Translations under genes and position numbers: made by a program
In this document: positions 15,682 to 23,753 of the stretch, piece after piece
Layout: the number at the start of each line of letters is the position of its first letter
Position numbering within the stretch: the first letter of the stretch is position 1
Source: JAUSPI01 sp964650385
GTDB taxonomy: Bacteria; Desulfobacterota; Syntrophia; Syntrophales; JADFWA01
NCBI GenBank assembly: GCA_964650385.1
Contig: CAZYTP010000018.1
Span: 1 to 39,470, forward strand
DNA: 39,470 bases
Direction: 5' to 3'
Notes under the pieces: generated by a model
Told to the model about the DNA's origin: nothing
What the model saw: only the letters and a program-made list of their open reading frames with translations
Databases searched by the model: none

Positions 15682-17802
15682 ATGAAAGAAACAGCACAGA
15701 CAATACATGCCACTTTTCAATATCTGCCTAATAAAGATAAGCTTCTTGAAAGTGTTCATCGGATTAGCTCTCTTCTCACTTCGTCGTCACATATTGATAG
15801 TGTGCTGAAAAGAATTTTAGACGAAGTTGTTGATACAATGCAATTTGATCGCGGCATAATCTGTCTTTACGATGATACGAAGGAAAATTTAATAACAAAA
15901 GTGGTGAAAAACTACAGCCCTGAAGAAGTAAGGAGAGCTTTTTCCAAACAGCTGAATCTGAAAAAGCACGATTGCCTTGAAACAAGAGTGGTAAAATTTG
16001 GTCACTGTATTATTCTTGATGATGTTGAAACTGATCCCAAGGTGACTGAAATTGACCGGAAATTAACAAAATTCTACAAGAGAGGGTCGACCTTCTGTGA
16101 TGCACTCAAGGTAGACTCTGATGTAATGGGTATCATTGCCTTGTGGCGCATGAAAAGATGGAAATTTTCGCAGGAAGAGGTAAATATCCTTCGTACTTTT
16201 GTAAATCAGATAAGTCTGGTTCTACATACTAGGATGCTATTTGAGAATAACCGGGAAAAAATACGTGAACTACTGGTATTGCAGCAAGCTGTTTCAGAAC
16301 TGAGTTCTAATTATATCTTAGATAAAATGCATCAGGTCCTTATCAGGAATGCGTTAAAAATAAGTAGCGCAAATAAGGCGCTGATATATTTCTTAGATCT
16401 TGAAAAAGAAAGCTGTTTTATAAACGATGGAAAGAAGGTTTATATAAACGAAAAGAGCAAATATGATGAAAAAATAGCCCGGAGCATCATTAAGAAAGCT
16501 ATAGATACCGATACAATTGTCGTTCGGCGACCTTCACCAGATTCGACCGGTGGTAGTATCGTAGACTTGTTTGACGGATATCCTTCTGGGATAGCTTTTC
16601 CGATTAAAATAAAAGATAAATTTAAAGGAGCTTTATATTTGGGGAAAAAAGCGGGAGACTATTCGCGGGATCAGATAAACGTATTGGATATACTTGTTAA
16701 GAATGCCGCTATTTCCTATGATAACGCAATTATGCATTCGAAGCTTTCGCTTGAGGCCAAGTCACTTAAAACAGAAGTTAGAAAACTCAAGGAGAGAGAG
16801 AATGTGCTTTTAGGTTTCCAGGATATCCTTGGTAAATCAAAAAAGATGCTCCGTATCTTTCATGTAATCAAAGAAGTGGCCAAACATGACACGAGTATAT
16901 TAATACAGGGAGAAAGTGGCACCGGTAAGGAATTGATCGCCCGTGCAATTCACAGGCATAGCGGCAGGAGTTCGAAGCGCTTTGTTGATGTAAATTGTGC
17001 TGCTATACCTGGAACTTTGTTGGAGAGCGAGCTGTTTGGATATGAGGCCGGCGCTTTCACCGATGCCAGAAAGAAAAAAATTGGACTTCTCGAATATGCA
17101 AAGGGCGGGACTTTATTGTTAGATGAAATAGGGGAAATGAGTCCCCCGATTCAGGCTAAGCTATTGAGGGTATTAGAAGAGGGACATATCCGGAGACTTG
17201 GTGGGACGGAAAACATTCCAATCGATGTTCGCTTTATTTTTTCGACGAACAGAGATCTTGCAGGCATGGTGTCTGATGGTTCTTTTCGAGAGGATCTTTT
17301 CTACAGGATAAGTATTGTTCCGATAATTATACCCCCTCTGAGGGAAAGAAATCATGATGCGATTATTCTGGCACGATACTATGTTGATCAGTTTAATAAA
17401 AAATTCAATAAAAGGGTAATAGGGTTTAGCAGAGAGGCTGAAAAAATTCTAAGGAATTATTTTTGGCCGGGGAATGTACGTGAACTGAAAAATATCGTTG
17501 AGCGCATTATGATACTTCAGGATGTGGGTGCAGTTATTACCGAAGAGAACCTTCCTGCCGAGATCAAAGCTGAGTCACCACGGAGTGGTCTCACCGTGCA
17601 AGCTGGTGAATCTCTTCCCCTGCCTACTCCTGAAGGTATGGACTATAAAATGACCGTTGACAGATTAACAGGCCAGATTAAAGAAAAAATACTTTTAAAA
17701 TCTCTTGAAATAAGTGGAGGTAACAAAACGGGTGCTGCAAAAATTTTACGTATTTCACGTTATTCGTTTCTTCGTGAACTGAAAAAAATTGGCAAAGTGT
17801 AG
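15682..17802 (+). CDS. GAF-GAF-AAA+ sigma-54 activator with Fis-type HTH
   Basis: A 706-residue enhancer-binding protein that would open sigma-54 promoters by ATP hydrolysis. Domains: GAF 1 at about 38-183, GAF 2 at about 215-350, coiled linker at 355-378, AAA+ core at about 382-610 and a Fis-type helix-turn-helix at 668-703. The AAA+ core has Walker A GESGTGKE (410-417), the sigma-54 contact loop GAFTDA (457-462), Walker B LLLDEIGE (478-485), arginine-finger region REDLFYR and WPGNVREL (595-602). No receiver domain is present, so signals probably enter through the GAF domains (cyclic nucleotides, small ligands or redox). ATG 15682 is preferred over TTG 15673 because GGAGAGG is well placed before it. 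Confidence 0.92.
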   Translation: MKETAQTIHATFQYLPNKDKLLESVHRISSLLTSSSHIDSVLKRILDEVVDTMQFDRGIICLYDDTKENLITKVVKNYSPEEVRRAFSKQLNLKKHDCLETRVVKFGHCIILDDVETDPKVTEIDRKLTKFYKRGSTFCDALKVDSDVMGIIALWRMKRWKFSQEEVNILRTFVNQISLVLHTRMLFENNREKIRELLVLQQAVSELSSNYILDKMHQVLIRNALKISSANKALIYFLDLEKESCFINDGKKVYINEKSKYDEKIARSIIKKAIDTDTIVVRRPSPDSTGGSIVDLFDGYPSGIAFPIKIKDKFKGALYLGKKAGDYSRDQINVLDILVKNAAISYDNAIMHSKLSLEAKSLKTEVRKLKERENVLLGFQDILGKSKKMLRIFHVIKEVAKHDTSILIQGESGTGKELIARAIHRHSGRSSKRFVDVNCAAIPGTLLESELFGYEAGAFTDARKKKIGLLEYAKGGTLLLDEIGEMSPPIQAKLLRVLEEGHIRRLGGTENIPIDVRFIFSTNRDLAGMVSDGSFREDLFYRISIVPIIIPPLRERNHDAIILARYYVDQFNKKFNKRVIGFSREAEKILRNYFWPGNVRELKNIVERIMILQDVGAVITEENLPAEIKAESPRSGLTVQAGESLPLPTPEGMDYKMTVDRLTGQIKEKILLKSLEISGGNKTGAAKILRISRYSFLRELKKIGKV

Positions 17803-17823
17803 GGTGAGAGAGTCCTGAAAATA

Positions 17824-17864
17824 GGCGTGCAGTATTTGCACGATACGTTCTATTAACGCACGCC
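17824..17864. promoter_or_regulatory. Nested dyads after the sigma-54 activator gene
   Basis: CGTGCA-N5-TGCACG at 17826-17842 is a perfect 6-bp dyad of a size bound by Fis-type activators. GGCGTGC (17824-17830) can instead pair with GCACGCC (17858-17864), so two hairpins compete. Possible upstream activating site or an attenuating structure; see the finding on this region. Confidence 0.4.
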
Positions 17865-17913
17865 ACTCCAAGGTAGATTCACACACACCTTCCTGTATTA
17901 CCGAGCGTTATGT

Positions 17914-17926
17914 TGCGATTATCGCA
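17914..17926. promoter_or_regulatory. TGCGA-N3-TCGCA dyad
   Basis: A 5-bp perfect dyad about 80 bases after the first, and about 190 bases before the predicted start site of the sigma-54-like promoter at 18085. Spacing suits an enhancer-type activator site. Inference only. Confidence 0.35.
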
Positions 17927-18084
17927 CAACTTCTCATTTTTTTATCATTCAACGCATCCTTTCCATACCAGATAAAACAGATATTCTGGGTAAATCGTCA
18001 GCAGGTTGTTTTATAAGATCTTGTTTTTACGCTTATTTTATAAATGTACGCTATTAACATAAATAATTAGAGCAAAATTGCGAA

Positions 18085-18101
18085 TTGGCATTATTATTGT
18101 A
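18085..18101 (+). promoter_or_regulatory. Sigma-54-like -24/-12 promoter
   Basis: TTGGCA at 18085-18090 and TTGTA at 18097-18101, with GG (18087-18088) and GT (18099-18100) separated by exactly ten bases. The -24 part is good; the -12 part has GT where GC is usual, a known but weakening change. Transcription would begin near 18112, just before a long stem at 18128-18212. Confidence 0.45.
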
Positions 18102-18127
18102 GTAAAGGAGCATACACAAGTAAGATG

Positions 18128-18212
18128 GAGACCTTCGAGCTATAATAAAGCCCTTGAATCCAAATTATATATAATAAGAGGTTTTCTAAGAGGATAACTG
18201 CTCGAAGGTCTC
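18128..18212 (+). ncRNA. Candidate structured RNA with a 13-bp closing stem
   Basis: GAGACCTTCGAGC (18128-18140) pairs perfectly with GCTCGAAGGTCTC (18200-18212) around a 59-base AT-rich interior. It lies directly behind the sigma-54-like promoter and before a small ORF at 18286. It could be a small RNA, a 5' leader of that ORF, or a short inverted-repeat element (no target duplication seen at its ends). Only the pairing is directly visible. Confidence 0.4.
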
Positions 18213-18285
18213 TGAGAAACCGGAAGTGACTAATGGTTTTACGTTTGAATATTTGTAAAATCATTATGGATAATAAAGAATTTAA

Positions 18286-18513
18286 ATGAAGAAGGGTAGA
18301 AAAAAACACATTGAGCCCAGTGATAGTGATGCAGGGGGCAATTCATTATATGTGGAAGTCGACGAGAGTCCGGAATCAAATTTTTTCGATTTAACGCAAA
18401 ATAGTGAGGTTGGTAAGAAGGTAATTGAACAAACGAAGGGGGAAGTAAAGGTCGATAAAAGTATCGACTTCTTCCTTAGAAAATTTCCTTTATCTTATGA
18501 TGATAAAGATTAA
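18286..18513 (+). CDS. Orphan small acidic/basic protein (75 aa)
   Basis: Begins MKKGRKKHIEPSDSDAGGNS and ends RKFPLSYDDKD; mostly polar and probably partly disordered, with no membrane segment or cysteine. No family recognised. There is no strong ribosome site before the ATG (only an A-rich AATAAAGAATTTAA), so translation may be weak or the start may differ. The nearest upstream promoter is the sigma-54-like one at 18085, and a good terminator follows at 18636. This would make it a single-gene transcript under the neighbouring activator, if real. Confidence 0.5.
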   Translation: MKKGRKKHIEPSDSDAGGNSLYVEVDESPESNFFDLTQNSEVGKKVIEQTKGEVKVDKSIDFFLRKFPLSYDDKD

Positions 18514-18541
18514 GGAAAAAGATCTTTGGGATGTTATATTT

Positions 18542-18576
18542 GGTGGGTGGTTTTTGTTCCCTCCTTTCCATCCACC
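18542..18576 (+). other. Hairpin after the small ORF
   Basis: GGTGGGTGG (18542-18550) can pair with CCATCCACC (18568-18576) with one G-U pair. A second perfect 8-bp hairpin, CTGAAAAG / CTTTTCAG, follows at 18595-18626. Together with the terminator at 18636 they make three stems in a row after the ORF. Confidence 0.5.
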
Positions 18577-18635
18577 TACCCCCTTGAATATAATCTGAAA
18601 AGTAACGTGGTTTGAAACCTTTTCAGTTTCTATAT

Positions 18636-18673
18636 ATTGGTGGATGGTGAAATCTTACCATTCACCAATTTTT
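18636..18673 (+). terminator. Intrinsic terminator after the small ORF
   Basis: ATTGGTGGATGGT (18636-18648), 8-base loop, ACCATTCACCAAT (18657-18669), then T's to 18673. Thirteen pairs with one G-U. Orientation ends rightward transcription from the 18085-18513 unit before it meets ychF. Confidence 0.75.
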
Positions 18674-18793
18674 GGATTTGGTGTGACGCTTTCGGGGGGA
18701 CTTTTTTCTTCTTACTATGGGGCGCTATTGTTCTTAATCTTTCTCGATATTGGATTCTGTCGGGCGGTGCGATTTGTGGTTTTCCCGGAAGCG

Positions 18794-19888
18794 TTATACA
18801 CTAAATCTGAAATGAATGATATCACCATCCGAGATAACATAATCCCTTCCTTCAGCGTGAAGTAGTCCCTTTTCTTTTACCCCAGATAGACTGCCAATTC
18901 TTATAAAATCATTGTAATGGATGATTTCTGCCCTGATAAAACCTCGTTCCATATCGGAATGTATTTTTCCGGCGGCGGTTGGTGTCTTGGTACCCTTGGT
19001 AATTGTCCATGCTCTAAGTTCAGGTCCCACCGTGGTATAAAATGTGATTAATCCCAGGAGATCATAACCTTCCCTGATCAATTTCCTGAGCCCAGACTCC
19101 TCAAGGCCAAGATCGTCAAGGAATTCTTTTCTTTCATCTTCTTCGAGTTCTGCTATCTCCGCTTCCATATCACCACATATTACAATTACTTTTGCCTCCT
19201 CTTTTTCTGCAATATCTTTAATCTTAAATATATAATCTTTTCCTTCCTTAAGAACTTCCTCATCTACATTCGCAACGTACAGTACCTTTTTTGCGGTGAG
19301 AAGGAAAAAATCTCGCAAGGCCTTTTTCTGTTTCTCGTCAAGAGCGATATTTCTTGCGGCGATATTCTTCTCTAAGGAATCCTTTATATGGTAACAGAGG
19401 CTTAGTTCTTTATCGGAGACCTTATCTCCCCCTTTCGCAATCCTTTCAGTTTTTGCAATCCGCCTTTCAACAGTTTCAAGATCCGCCAGTATCAGTTCTG
19501 TATTTACTATCTCGATATCGCGAGCCGGATCGATGGAACCGCTCATATGTGTAACATTTGCGTCATCAAAGCAGCGCACGATATGAACAATTACATCTAC
19601 TTCTCTTATATGTCCCAGGAATTTGTTTCCAAGGCCTTCTCCTTTGTTGGCTCCCTTTACAAGTCCTGCTATATCGAGGAACTCCATGGTAGTATATGTA
19701 GTCTTCGATGGTTTGATGACATCAGCGATTTTTTCGAGTTTTTTATCAGGTACGTGGACTATCCCGACATTGGGATCAATTGTACAAAAAGGATAATTTG
19801 CCACCTCGGCACCGGCGGCTGTAAGTGCATTAAAAATGGTAGATTTACCAACATTGGGGAGCCCAATAATGCCACATCTGAATCCCAC
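18794..19888 (-). CDS. ychF: Redox/ribosome-associated ATPase YchF (OBG family)
   Basis: Conserved ATPase of the OBG GTPase family that binds ribosomes. The 364-residue product has GLPNVGKS at 9-16, the YPFCTIDP switch I at 32-39, DIAGLVKGA at 72-80, and NVDE at 207-210 in place of the usual NKxD, the change that gives YchF its preference for ATP. A TGS domain fills the C-terminus. Length matches E. coli YchF (363). It starts with GTG, about eight bases after GGGGGC. The usual neighbour pth lies upstream on the same strand but is separated by hppA and a terminator, so ychF is on its own transcript. Repeat copy B begins 26 bases before the start codon. Confidence 0.95.
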   Translation of the reverse strand: MGFRCGIIGLPNVGKSTIFNALTAAGAEVANYPFCTIDPNVGIVHVPDKKLEKIADVIKPSKTTYTTMEFLDIAGLVKGANKGEGLGNKFLGHIREVDVIVHIVRCFDDANVTHMSGSIDPARDIEIVNTELILADLETVERRIAKTERIAKGGDKVSDKELSLCYHIKDSLEKNIAARNIALDEKQKKALRDFFLLTAKKVLYVANVDEEVLKEGKDYIFKIKDIAEKEEAKVIVICGDMEAEIAELEEDERKEFLDDLGLEESGLRKLIREGYDLLGLITFYTTVGPELRAWTITKGTKTPTAAGKIHSDMERGFIRAEIIHYNDFIRIGSLSGVKEKGLLHAEGRDYVISDGDIIHFRFSV

Positions 19889-19913
19889 AGCATATGCCCC
19901 CTTTCATATGGGA

Positions 19914-20085
19914 TTGAACTAAATAGCGAGCGAACACAAAAAACATTTTCCTTACCCCGATAAACGGGATAAGTCCCACTAAAGGGGATAAATGCGTTAA
20001 CGAAATTATTTTCTGGCACAAAATAATTTCTAACTTACTAAACAGTCGGAGCTCCCCCGCAACAAGTTGCGGGGGAGCTTCAATA
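19914..20085. repeat. 172-bp structured dispersed repeat, copy B
   Basis: Partner of copy A at 8840-9010. It has the same lead (TTGAACTAAATAGCGAGCG) and the same two 19-base hairpin units (19956-19974, 19975-19993), then a perfect 11-bp hairpin GAAATTATTTT (20002-20012) / AAAATAATTTC (20020-20030) whose sequence is wholly different from copy A. Next come CTAACTTACTAAACA and a perfect 14-bp hairpin AGCTCCCCCGCAAC (20050-20063) / GTTGCGGGGGAGCT (20066-20079), ending in TCAATA. It lies directly upstream of ychF in the same orientation that copy A has to the LysM gene. Confidence 0.9.
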
Positions 20086-20350
20086 TCGAAATTCGACAGA
20101 TTAGATGTAAGAAGTCAGGGTTTTCTATTTTATAAGAAGCTAAATATTTTTGGTTGTCCTGTCAAGGCTTTTTAACCTGATATTGTAACTGCGCAGGTGT
20201 GAGTAGTTACAAGGCACAAAGTATCAAAGGTACAGAGGCACAAAGAAAGTAGTATAGCGCAGGGGTTCAGCTCTGCTCAATTTATGGCAACCCTGAAGAG
20301 TTACGCTACATTTTGCAGGAGCCCTTTTATGAGGGAATTTTTAAATAGAT
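20086..20350. other. Non-coding stretch with short repeats
   Basis: No gene seen. AGGCACAAAG occurs twice (20212-20221 and 20236-20245). CAGGGGTT (20260-20267) and AACCCTG (20289-20295) form a loose dyad. These look like further intergenic repeat debris between ychF and hppA. Confidence 0.5.
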
Positions 20351-20388
20351 AAAAAAGGGGAGCATATTGAATCCGGCTCCCCTTTTTT
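20351..20388 (-). terminator. Intrinsic terminator of the hppA operon (bidirectional form)
   Basis: AAAAAAGGGGAGC (20351-20363) and GCTCCCCTTTTTT (20376-20388) form a perfect stem. Leftward transcripts from hppA read a GC stem followed by a run of U, 20 bases after the hppA stop codon. Confidence 0.9.
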
Positions 20389-20408
20389 CGTTGTCAGGTG
20401 TTAGTGAT

Positions 20409-22460
20409 TTAATAAATCATTTTATAGAGAGCAACGATGGCCGGGGCGGTGACCAGTGCAACAACCGACATTAGCTTGATCAGGATGTTCATCGAGGGAC
20501 CCGATGTATCCTTGAAGGGATCGCCAACGGTGTCACCGATAACTCCTGCCTTATGGGCATCGGAACCTTTACCGCCAAAATGACCTTGCTCAATATACTT
20601 TTTAGCATTATCCCAGGCACCGCCGGCGTTGGCCATGAAAAGACCCAGGATTACACCGGTGAGTGTCGCTCCAGCCAGGAATCCGCCAAGGGCTTCGGGG
20701 CCGATAAAAATACCGACCAGAATCGGCGCCAGAACCGCGGAACAACCGGGGATAACCATCTTTTTCAGGGCCGCTGAGGTAGCTATATCCACGCACGCGT
20801 TGGTATCCGGGGGCGTTGTGCCTTCCATAATACCGGGGATTTCTCTCCACTGCCTTCTGATCTCGTTGATCATTTCAAATGCGGCATCCCCAACCGCCGT
20901 CATCGTCATGGCGGCAATCAGACACGGGACTATGCCTCCCAGAAACATACCGGTGACCACATGTGCCTCGTTCAGATTCAGTGTGAAATTTTCAAAACCG
21001 GGAAAGGTTTTTACCGTTGCCGTGTAAGCGGCAAACATGGCCAGCGCAGTCAGCGCCGCTGAACCTATGGCGAAACCCTTACCTATTGCCGCGGTTGTGT
21101 TACCCACGGCGTCCAGACCATCGGTGATTTCTCTGACTTCCGGCGGCATGTGGGCCTGCTCCGCGATACCACCGGCGTTATCGGCAATCGGGCCGTAGCT
21201 GTCTACAGACATTGTCATTGCCACTGTTCCGAGCATTCCGACACCGGCAATTGCGATACCGTAAAGGCCGGCACAGATATAGGAGAGCCAGATGGCAATG
21301 GCGATAAAGAAAATGGGAGCGGCGACGCTTTCAAAGCCGATGGACAAACCGCTGATTATAGTTGTCGCGGAACCTGTCTGTGAGGCCTCGGCTATCTTGA
21401 CGATAGGTCCGCGAGCAGTGTAATATTCTGTGATGGCTCCTATCAACATGCCACAGACGATACCAAGCAGAACCGCCCAGAATGGACCCAGGGAACCTGT
21501 CATATGTAATTCTTTTAAATACTTTGCCGACATTCCCGCAGTCATATTCCTGACAATGAAGTAACAGGCGATGATAAACAGAATGCCCGCTATATACAGA
21601 GAGTTACTCAGTGCGGATTGCGGTTTCATGTTTTTGAGGAAGTTGAATAAACCGATTCCTATGATTGAACAGACAAGGCCTGCCATGATAAAAAGCATCG
21701 GCAGTTGCATCCATACCAACTTCTGTGTTCCCATAGTTGCGCCTATCGCTATCGCCGCAATAACCGAGCCGCAGTATGACTCGTAAAGGTCTGCACCCAT
21801 TCCGGCTATATCACCCACATTGTCGCCGACGTTATCGGCGATAACACCCGGGTTTCTCGGATCGTCTTCAGGAATGCCTGCTTCGACTTTTCCTACCAGG
21901 TCAGATCCCACATCGGCTGCCTTTGTATATATGCCGCCGCCAACACGGGCGAACAGCGCGATCGACGAGGCGCCCATGGCGAAACCGTTGATTACCACGG
22001 GATTCTTTTCTGAAAAGAAATAGAAGAATACGCCGAGTCCGAGCAACCCGAGACTCGCAACAGCCAATCCCATTACAGATCCGCCGAAGAAGGCCACGGT
22101 CAGGGCTTTAGCTTGGCCGTATTCTCCAGCGGCGTGAGCTGTCCTCGCATTGGAGTAAGTTGCCGCCTGCATCCCTAAAACTCCCGCAAGCATCGAGCCG
22201 AGTGCACCCGTCAAAAAGGCCACGGCTGACATCTTTGACTCAAGAGCGAAAAAGAGTATGACAAAAACAACGACAATGAATATTGCTATGATTTTATATT
22301 CCCTTTTTAAAAATATCATGGCACCCGAGTGGATCTTCTCCATAATATCCACCATAGTTTCATTTCCAGGGGAAAACGACATAACGTATTTGTAGATTAG
22401 AAACGCCAAGATCAATCCAAAAACTGCCAATAATGGTCCATAATTTACTAAATTTTCCAT
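20409..22460 (-). CDS. hppA: Membrane-bound proton/sodium-translocating pyrophosphatase, K+-dependent type
   Basis: Integral membrane pump that couples pyrophosphate hydrolysis to H+ or Na+ export. The 683-residue product has about 15-16 membrane segments and the family signatures DVGSDLVGKVEAGIPEDDPR, the acidic DNVGDNVGDIAGMGADLYES and DSYGPIADNAGGIAEQ. Near residue 450 it reads GNTTAAIGKG; the Ala after GNTTA marks the K+-dependent subfamily, where K+-independent enzymes have Lys. Ion choice (H+ or Na+) is not decided here. AGGG precedes ATG by a few bases, and the pth stop is only nine bases upstream, so it is in the pth operon. By eye the gene is more GC-rich than its neighbours. It interrupts the common pth-ychF pairing. 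Confidence 0.95.
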   Translation of the reverse strand: MENLVNYGPLLAVFGLILAFLIYKYVMSFSPGNETMVDIMEKIHSGAMIFLKREYKIIAIFIVVVFVILFFALESKMSAVAFLTGALGSMLAGVLGMQAATYSNARTAHAAGEYGQAKALTVAFFGGSVMGLAVASLGLLGLGVFFYFFSEKNPVVINGFAMGASSIALFARVGGGIYTKAADVGSDLVGKVEAGIPEDDPRNPGVIADNVGDNVGDIAGMGADLYESYCGSVIAAIAIGATMGTQKLVWMQLPMLFIMAGLVCSIIGIGLFNFLKNMKPQSALSNSLYIAGILFIIACYFIVRNMTAGMSAKYLKELHMTGSLGPFWAVLLGIVCGMLIGAITEYYTARGPIVKIAEASQTGSATTIISGLSIGFESVAAPIFFIAIAIWLSYICAGLYGIAIAGVGMLGTVAMTMSVDSYGPIADNAGGIAEQAHMPPEVREITDGLDAVGNTTAAIGKGFAIGSAALTALAMFAAYTATVKTFPGFENFTLNLNEAHVVTGMFLGGIVPCLIAAMTMTAVGDAAFEMINEIRRQWREIPGIMEGTTPPDTNACVDIATSAALKKMVIPGCSAVLAPILVGIFIGPEALGGFLAGATLTGVILGLFMANAGGAWDNAKKYIEQGHFGGKGSDAHKAGVIGDTVGDPFKDTSGPSMNILIKLMSVVALVTAPAIVALYKMIY

Positions 22461-22469
22461 AATCCCTGC

Positions 22470-23060
22470 TTATGCCTCCTCGTTTGATTTGTTGTTCATT
22501 CTGATATTAAACTGATTCATAGCCGGCTGAGTTCCAGATGAAATAACCTCCACCACAGCGTCACACGCCCGTGTAAGTATATCCGGCAGAATCTTTATCT
22601 CGTCGTTAGTAAAATGTTCGAGGACATACCCTTCAACCATCTCCTTACGCTCCGGTTTCCCAATACCAAGTCTGACTCTGATAAAATCCGACCTGCCAAG
22701 GGAGTCGATTATGGATATTAATCCTTTATGTCCTCCATGACCTCCACCCGCCTTTATCCTGATACTGTTGAATGGCAGATCCAGATCATCATGTACTACT
22801 ATCAAATCACTAAGGTCTATCTTAAAATATCCGAGAAGCTTCTTGATGGCTGCACCACTTAGATTCATAAATGTCTGCGGTTTGGCCATCATGACAGTTG
22901 TACCCGAAAGGGTTCCTTTTCCCAAAAAGGAGTCGAATTTCTTCTGGCGGATTTCAATGTTTTGTTTTTCTGCCAATGCCTCCAGTACCAGGAATCCCAT
23001 ATTGTGTCTGCTAAGCTGGTATTTGATGCCCGGATTTCCCAGTCCTACAATTAGCTTCAC
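22470..23060 (-). CDS. pth: Peptidyl-tRNA hydrolase
   Basis: Cleaves peptidyl-tRNA that drops off ribosomes, recycling tRNA. Motifs KLIVGLGNPG, SRHNMGF (catalytic His), FMNLSG, VVHDDLDLPF and GGGHGGHKGL (tRNA-binding loop) are all present; about 196 residues, the normal size. Two adjacent starts exist: TTG at 23063 is only two bases from GGGGG, while GTG at 23060 is five bases away and gives the usual start VKLIVGLGNPG, so GTG is chosen. It follows rplY by about 15 bases and is followed by hppA after nine, in one leftward operon. Confidence 0.95.
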   Translation of the reverse strand: MKLIVGLGNPGIKYQLSRHNMGFLVLEALAEKQNIEIRQKKFDSFLGKGTLSGTTVMMAKPQTFMNLSGAAIKKLLGYFKIDLSDLIVVHDDLDLPFNSIRIKAGGGHGGHKGLISIIDSLGRSDFIRVRLGIGKPERKEMVEGYVLEHFTNDEIKILPDILTRACDAVVEVISSGTQPAMNQFNIRMNNKSNEEA

Positions 23061-23074
23061 CAAAACCCCCAGAA

Positions 23075-23740
23075 TTATTCGGTTGGTTCTTTACTCTGCT
23101 CCTCTTCTGATTCTGAGTCTTCAACACCTTCTTCTGGCAATTCTTCTTCGGGTCTTTCCTCTTCAACTTCGACGGTGACTCTTGTGAAAGCGACCGCTGC
23201 TATTATTACATCCGCCGGATCAATGATTTCTATATCTTCCCCGAGGACGACATCCTCAACCTTAACCGAATCACCTATATTAAGTTCGCTGATATCAACT
23301 TCAATGAGGTCGGGGATTAAAGAGGGTAGAGCGGCGACCTTCAGGTTTCTCTTGGAGAATTGCAGATCTCCCCCCTCTTCGATACCGACAGCTTGTCCTG
23401 TGAGACGAATCGGAATATCCATCGTTATTTTGTGATCCATTCTGATTTCATAGAAATCGGCATGTAGAGGGTTCCTGCTTATGGCATTCACCTGGAGTTC
23501 TTTTATTATTGACAGTTTTTCGGTTTTGTTGCCGTCTTCTTCGATTATTAATTTGATAAATTTACTCTCCCCCCTCACTGTTCCTAATAGTTTCAACTCG
23601 GAAGCGTTGACAGTCAGCGGAATCGATTTAACGGTAGCGCCATAAAAAATTGCTGGCGTCAAACCTTGCCTTCTCAATCTTCTGGCAGATCCCTTTCCAA
23701 ATTCATTGCGGGCATAAGCCTTTAACTCTATTGTTTCCAT
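23075..23740 (-). CDS. rplY: Ribosomal protein bL25, long CTC/TL5 form
   Basis: Binds 5S rRNA in the large subunit. The 221-residue product has the L25 domain at about 1-92 (KGSARRLRRQGLTPAIFYG, then NPLHADFYEI) and the extra TL5 beta domain at about 100-185 (DIPIRLTGQAVGIEEGGDLQ). The last 35 residues are very acidic (EEERPEEELPEEGVEDSESE...). GGAGAAATAAAT precedes the ATG. It lies between prs and pth, a linkage common in proteobacteria. Long forms with acidic tails are known, so the tail is not abnormal. Confidence 0.93.
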   Translation of the reverse strand: METIELKAYARNEFGKGSARRLRRQGLTPAIFYGATVKSIPLTVNASELKLLGTVRGESKFIKLIIEEDGNKTEKLSIIKELQVNAISRNPLHADFYEIRMDHKITMDIPIRLTGQAVGIEEGGDLQFSKRNLKVAALPSLIPDLIEVDISELNIGDSVKVEDVVLGEDIEIIDPADVIIAAVAFTRVTVEVEEERPEEELPEEGVEDSESEEEQSKEPTE

Positions 23741-23753
23741 ATATTTATTTCTC

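Noticed and set aside
18644..18865. 73-residue frame overlapping the terminator and the ychF end
   Set aside because: It begins inside the terminator stem and overlaps ychF on the other strand; no ribosome site.
20553..22023. Several plus-strand frames opposite hppA
   Set aside because: hppA is a certain gene over the whole stretch; these frames have shadow composition rich in Pro, Ala and Ile and no start signals.
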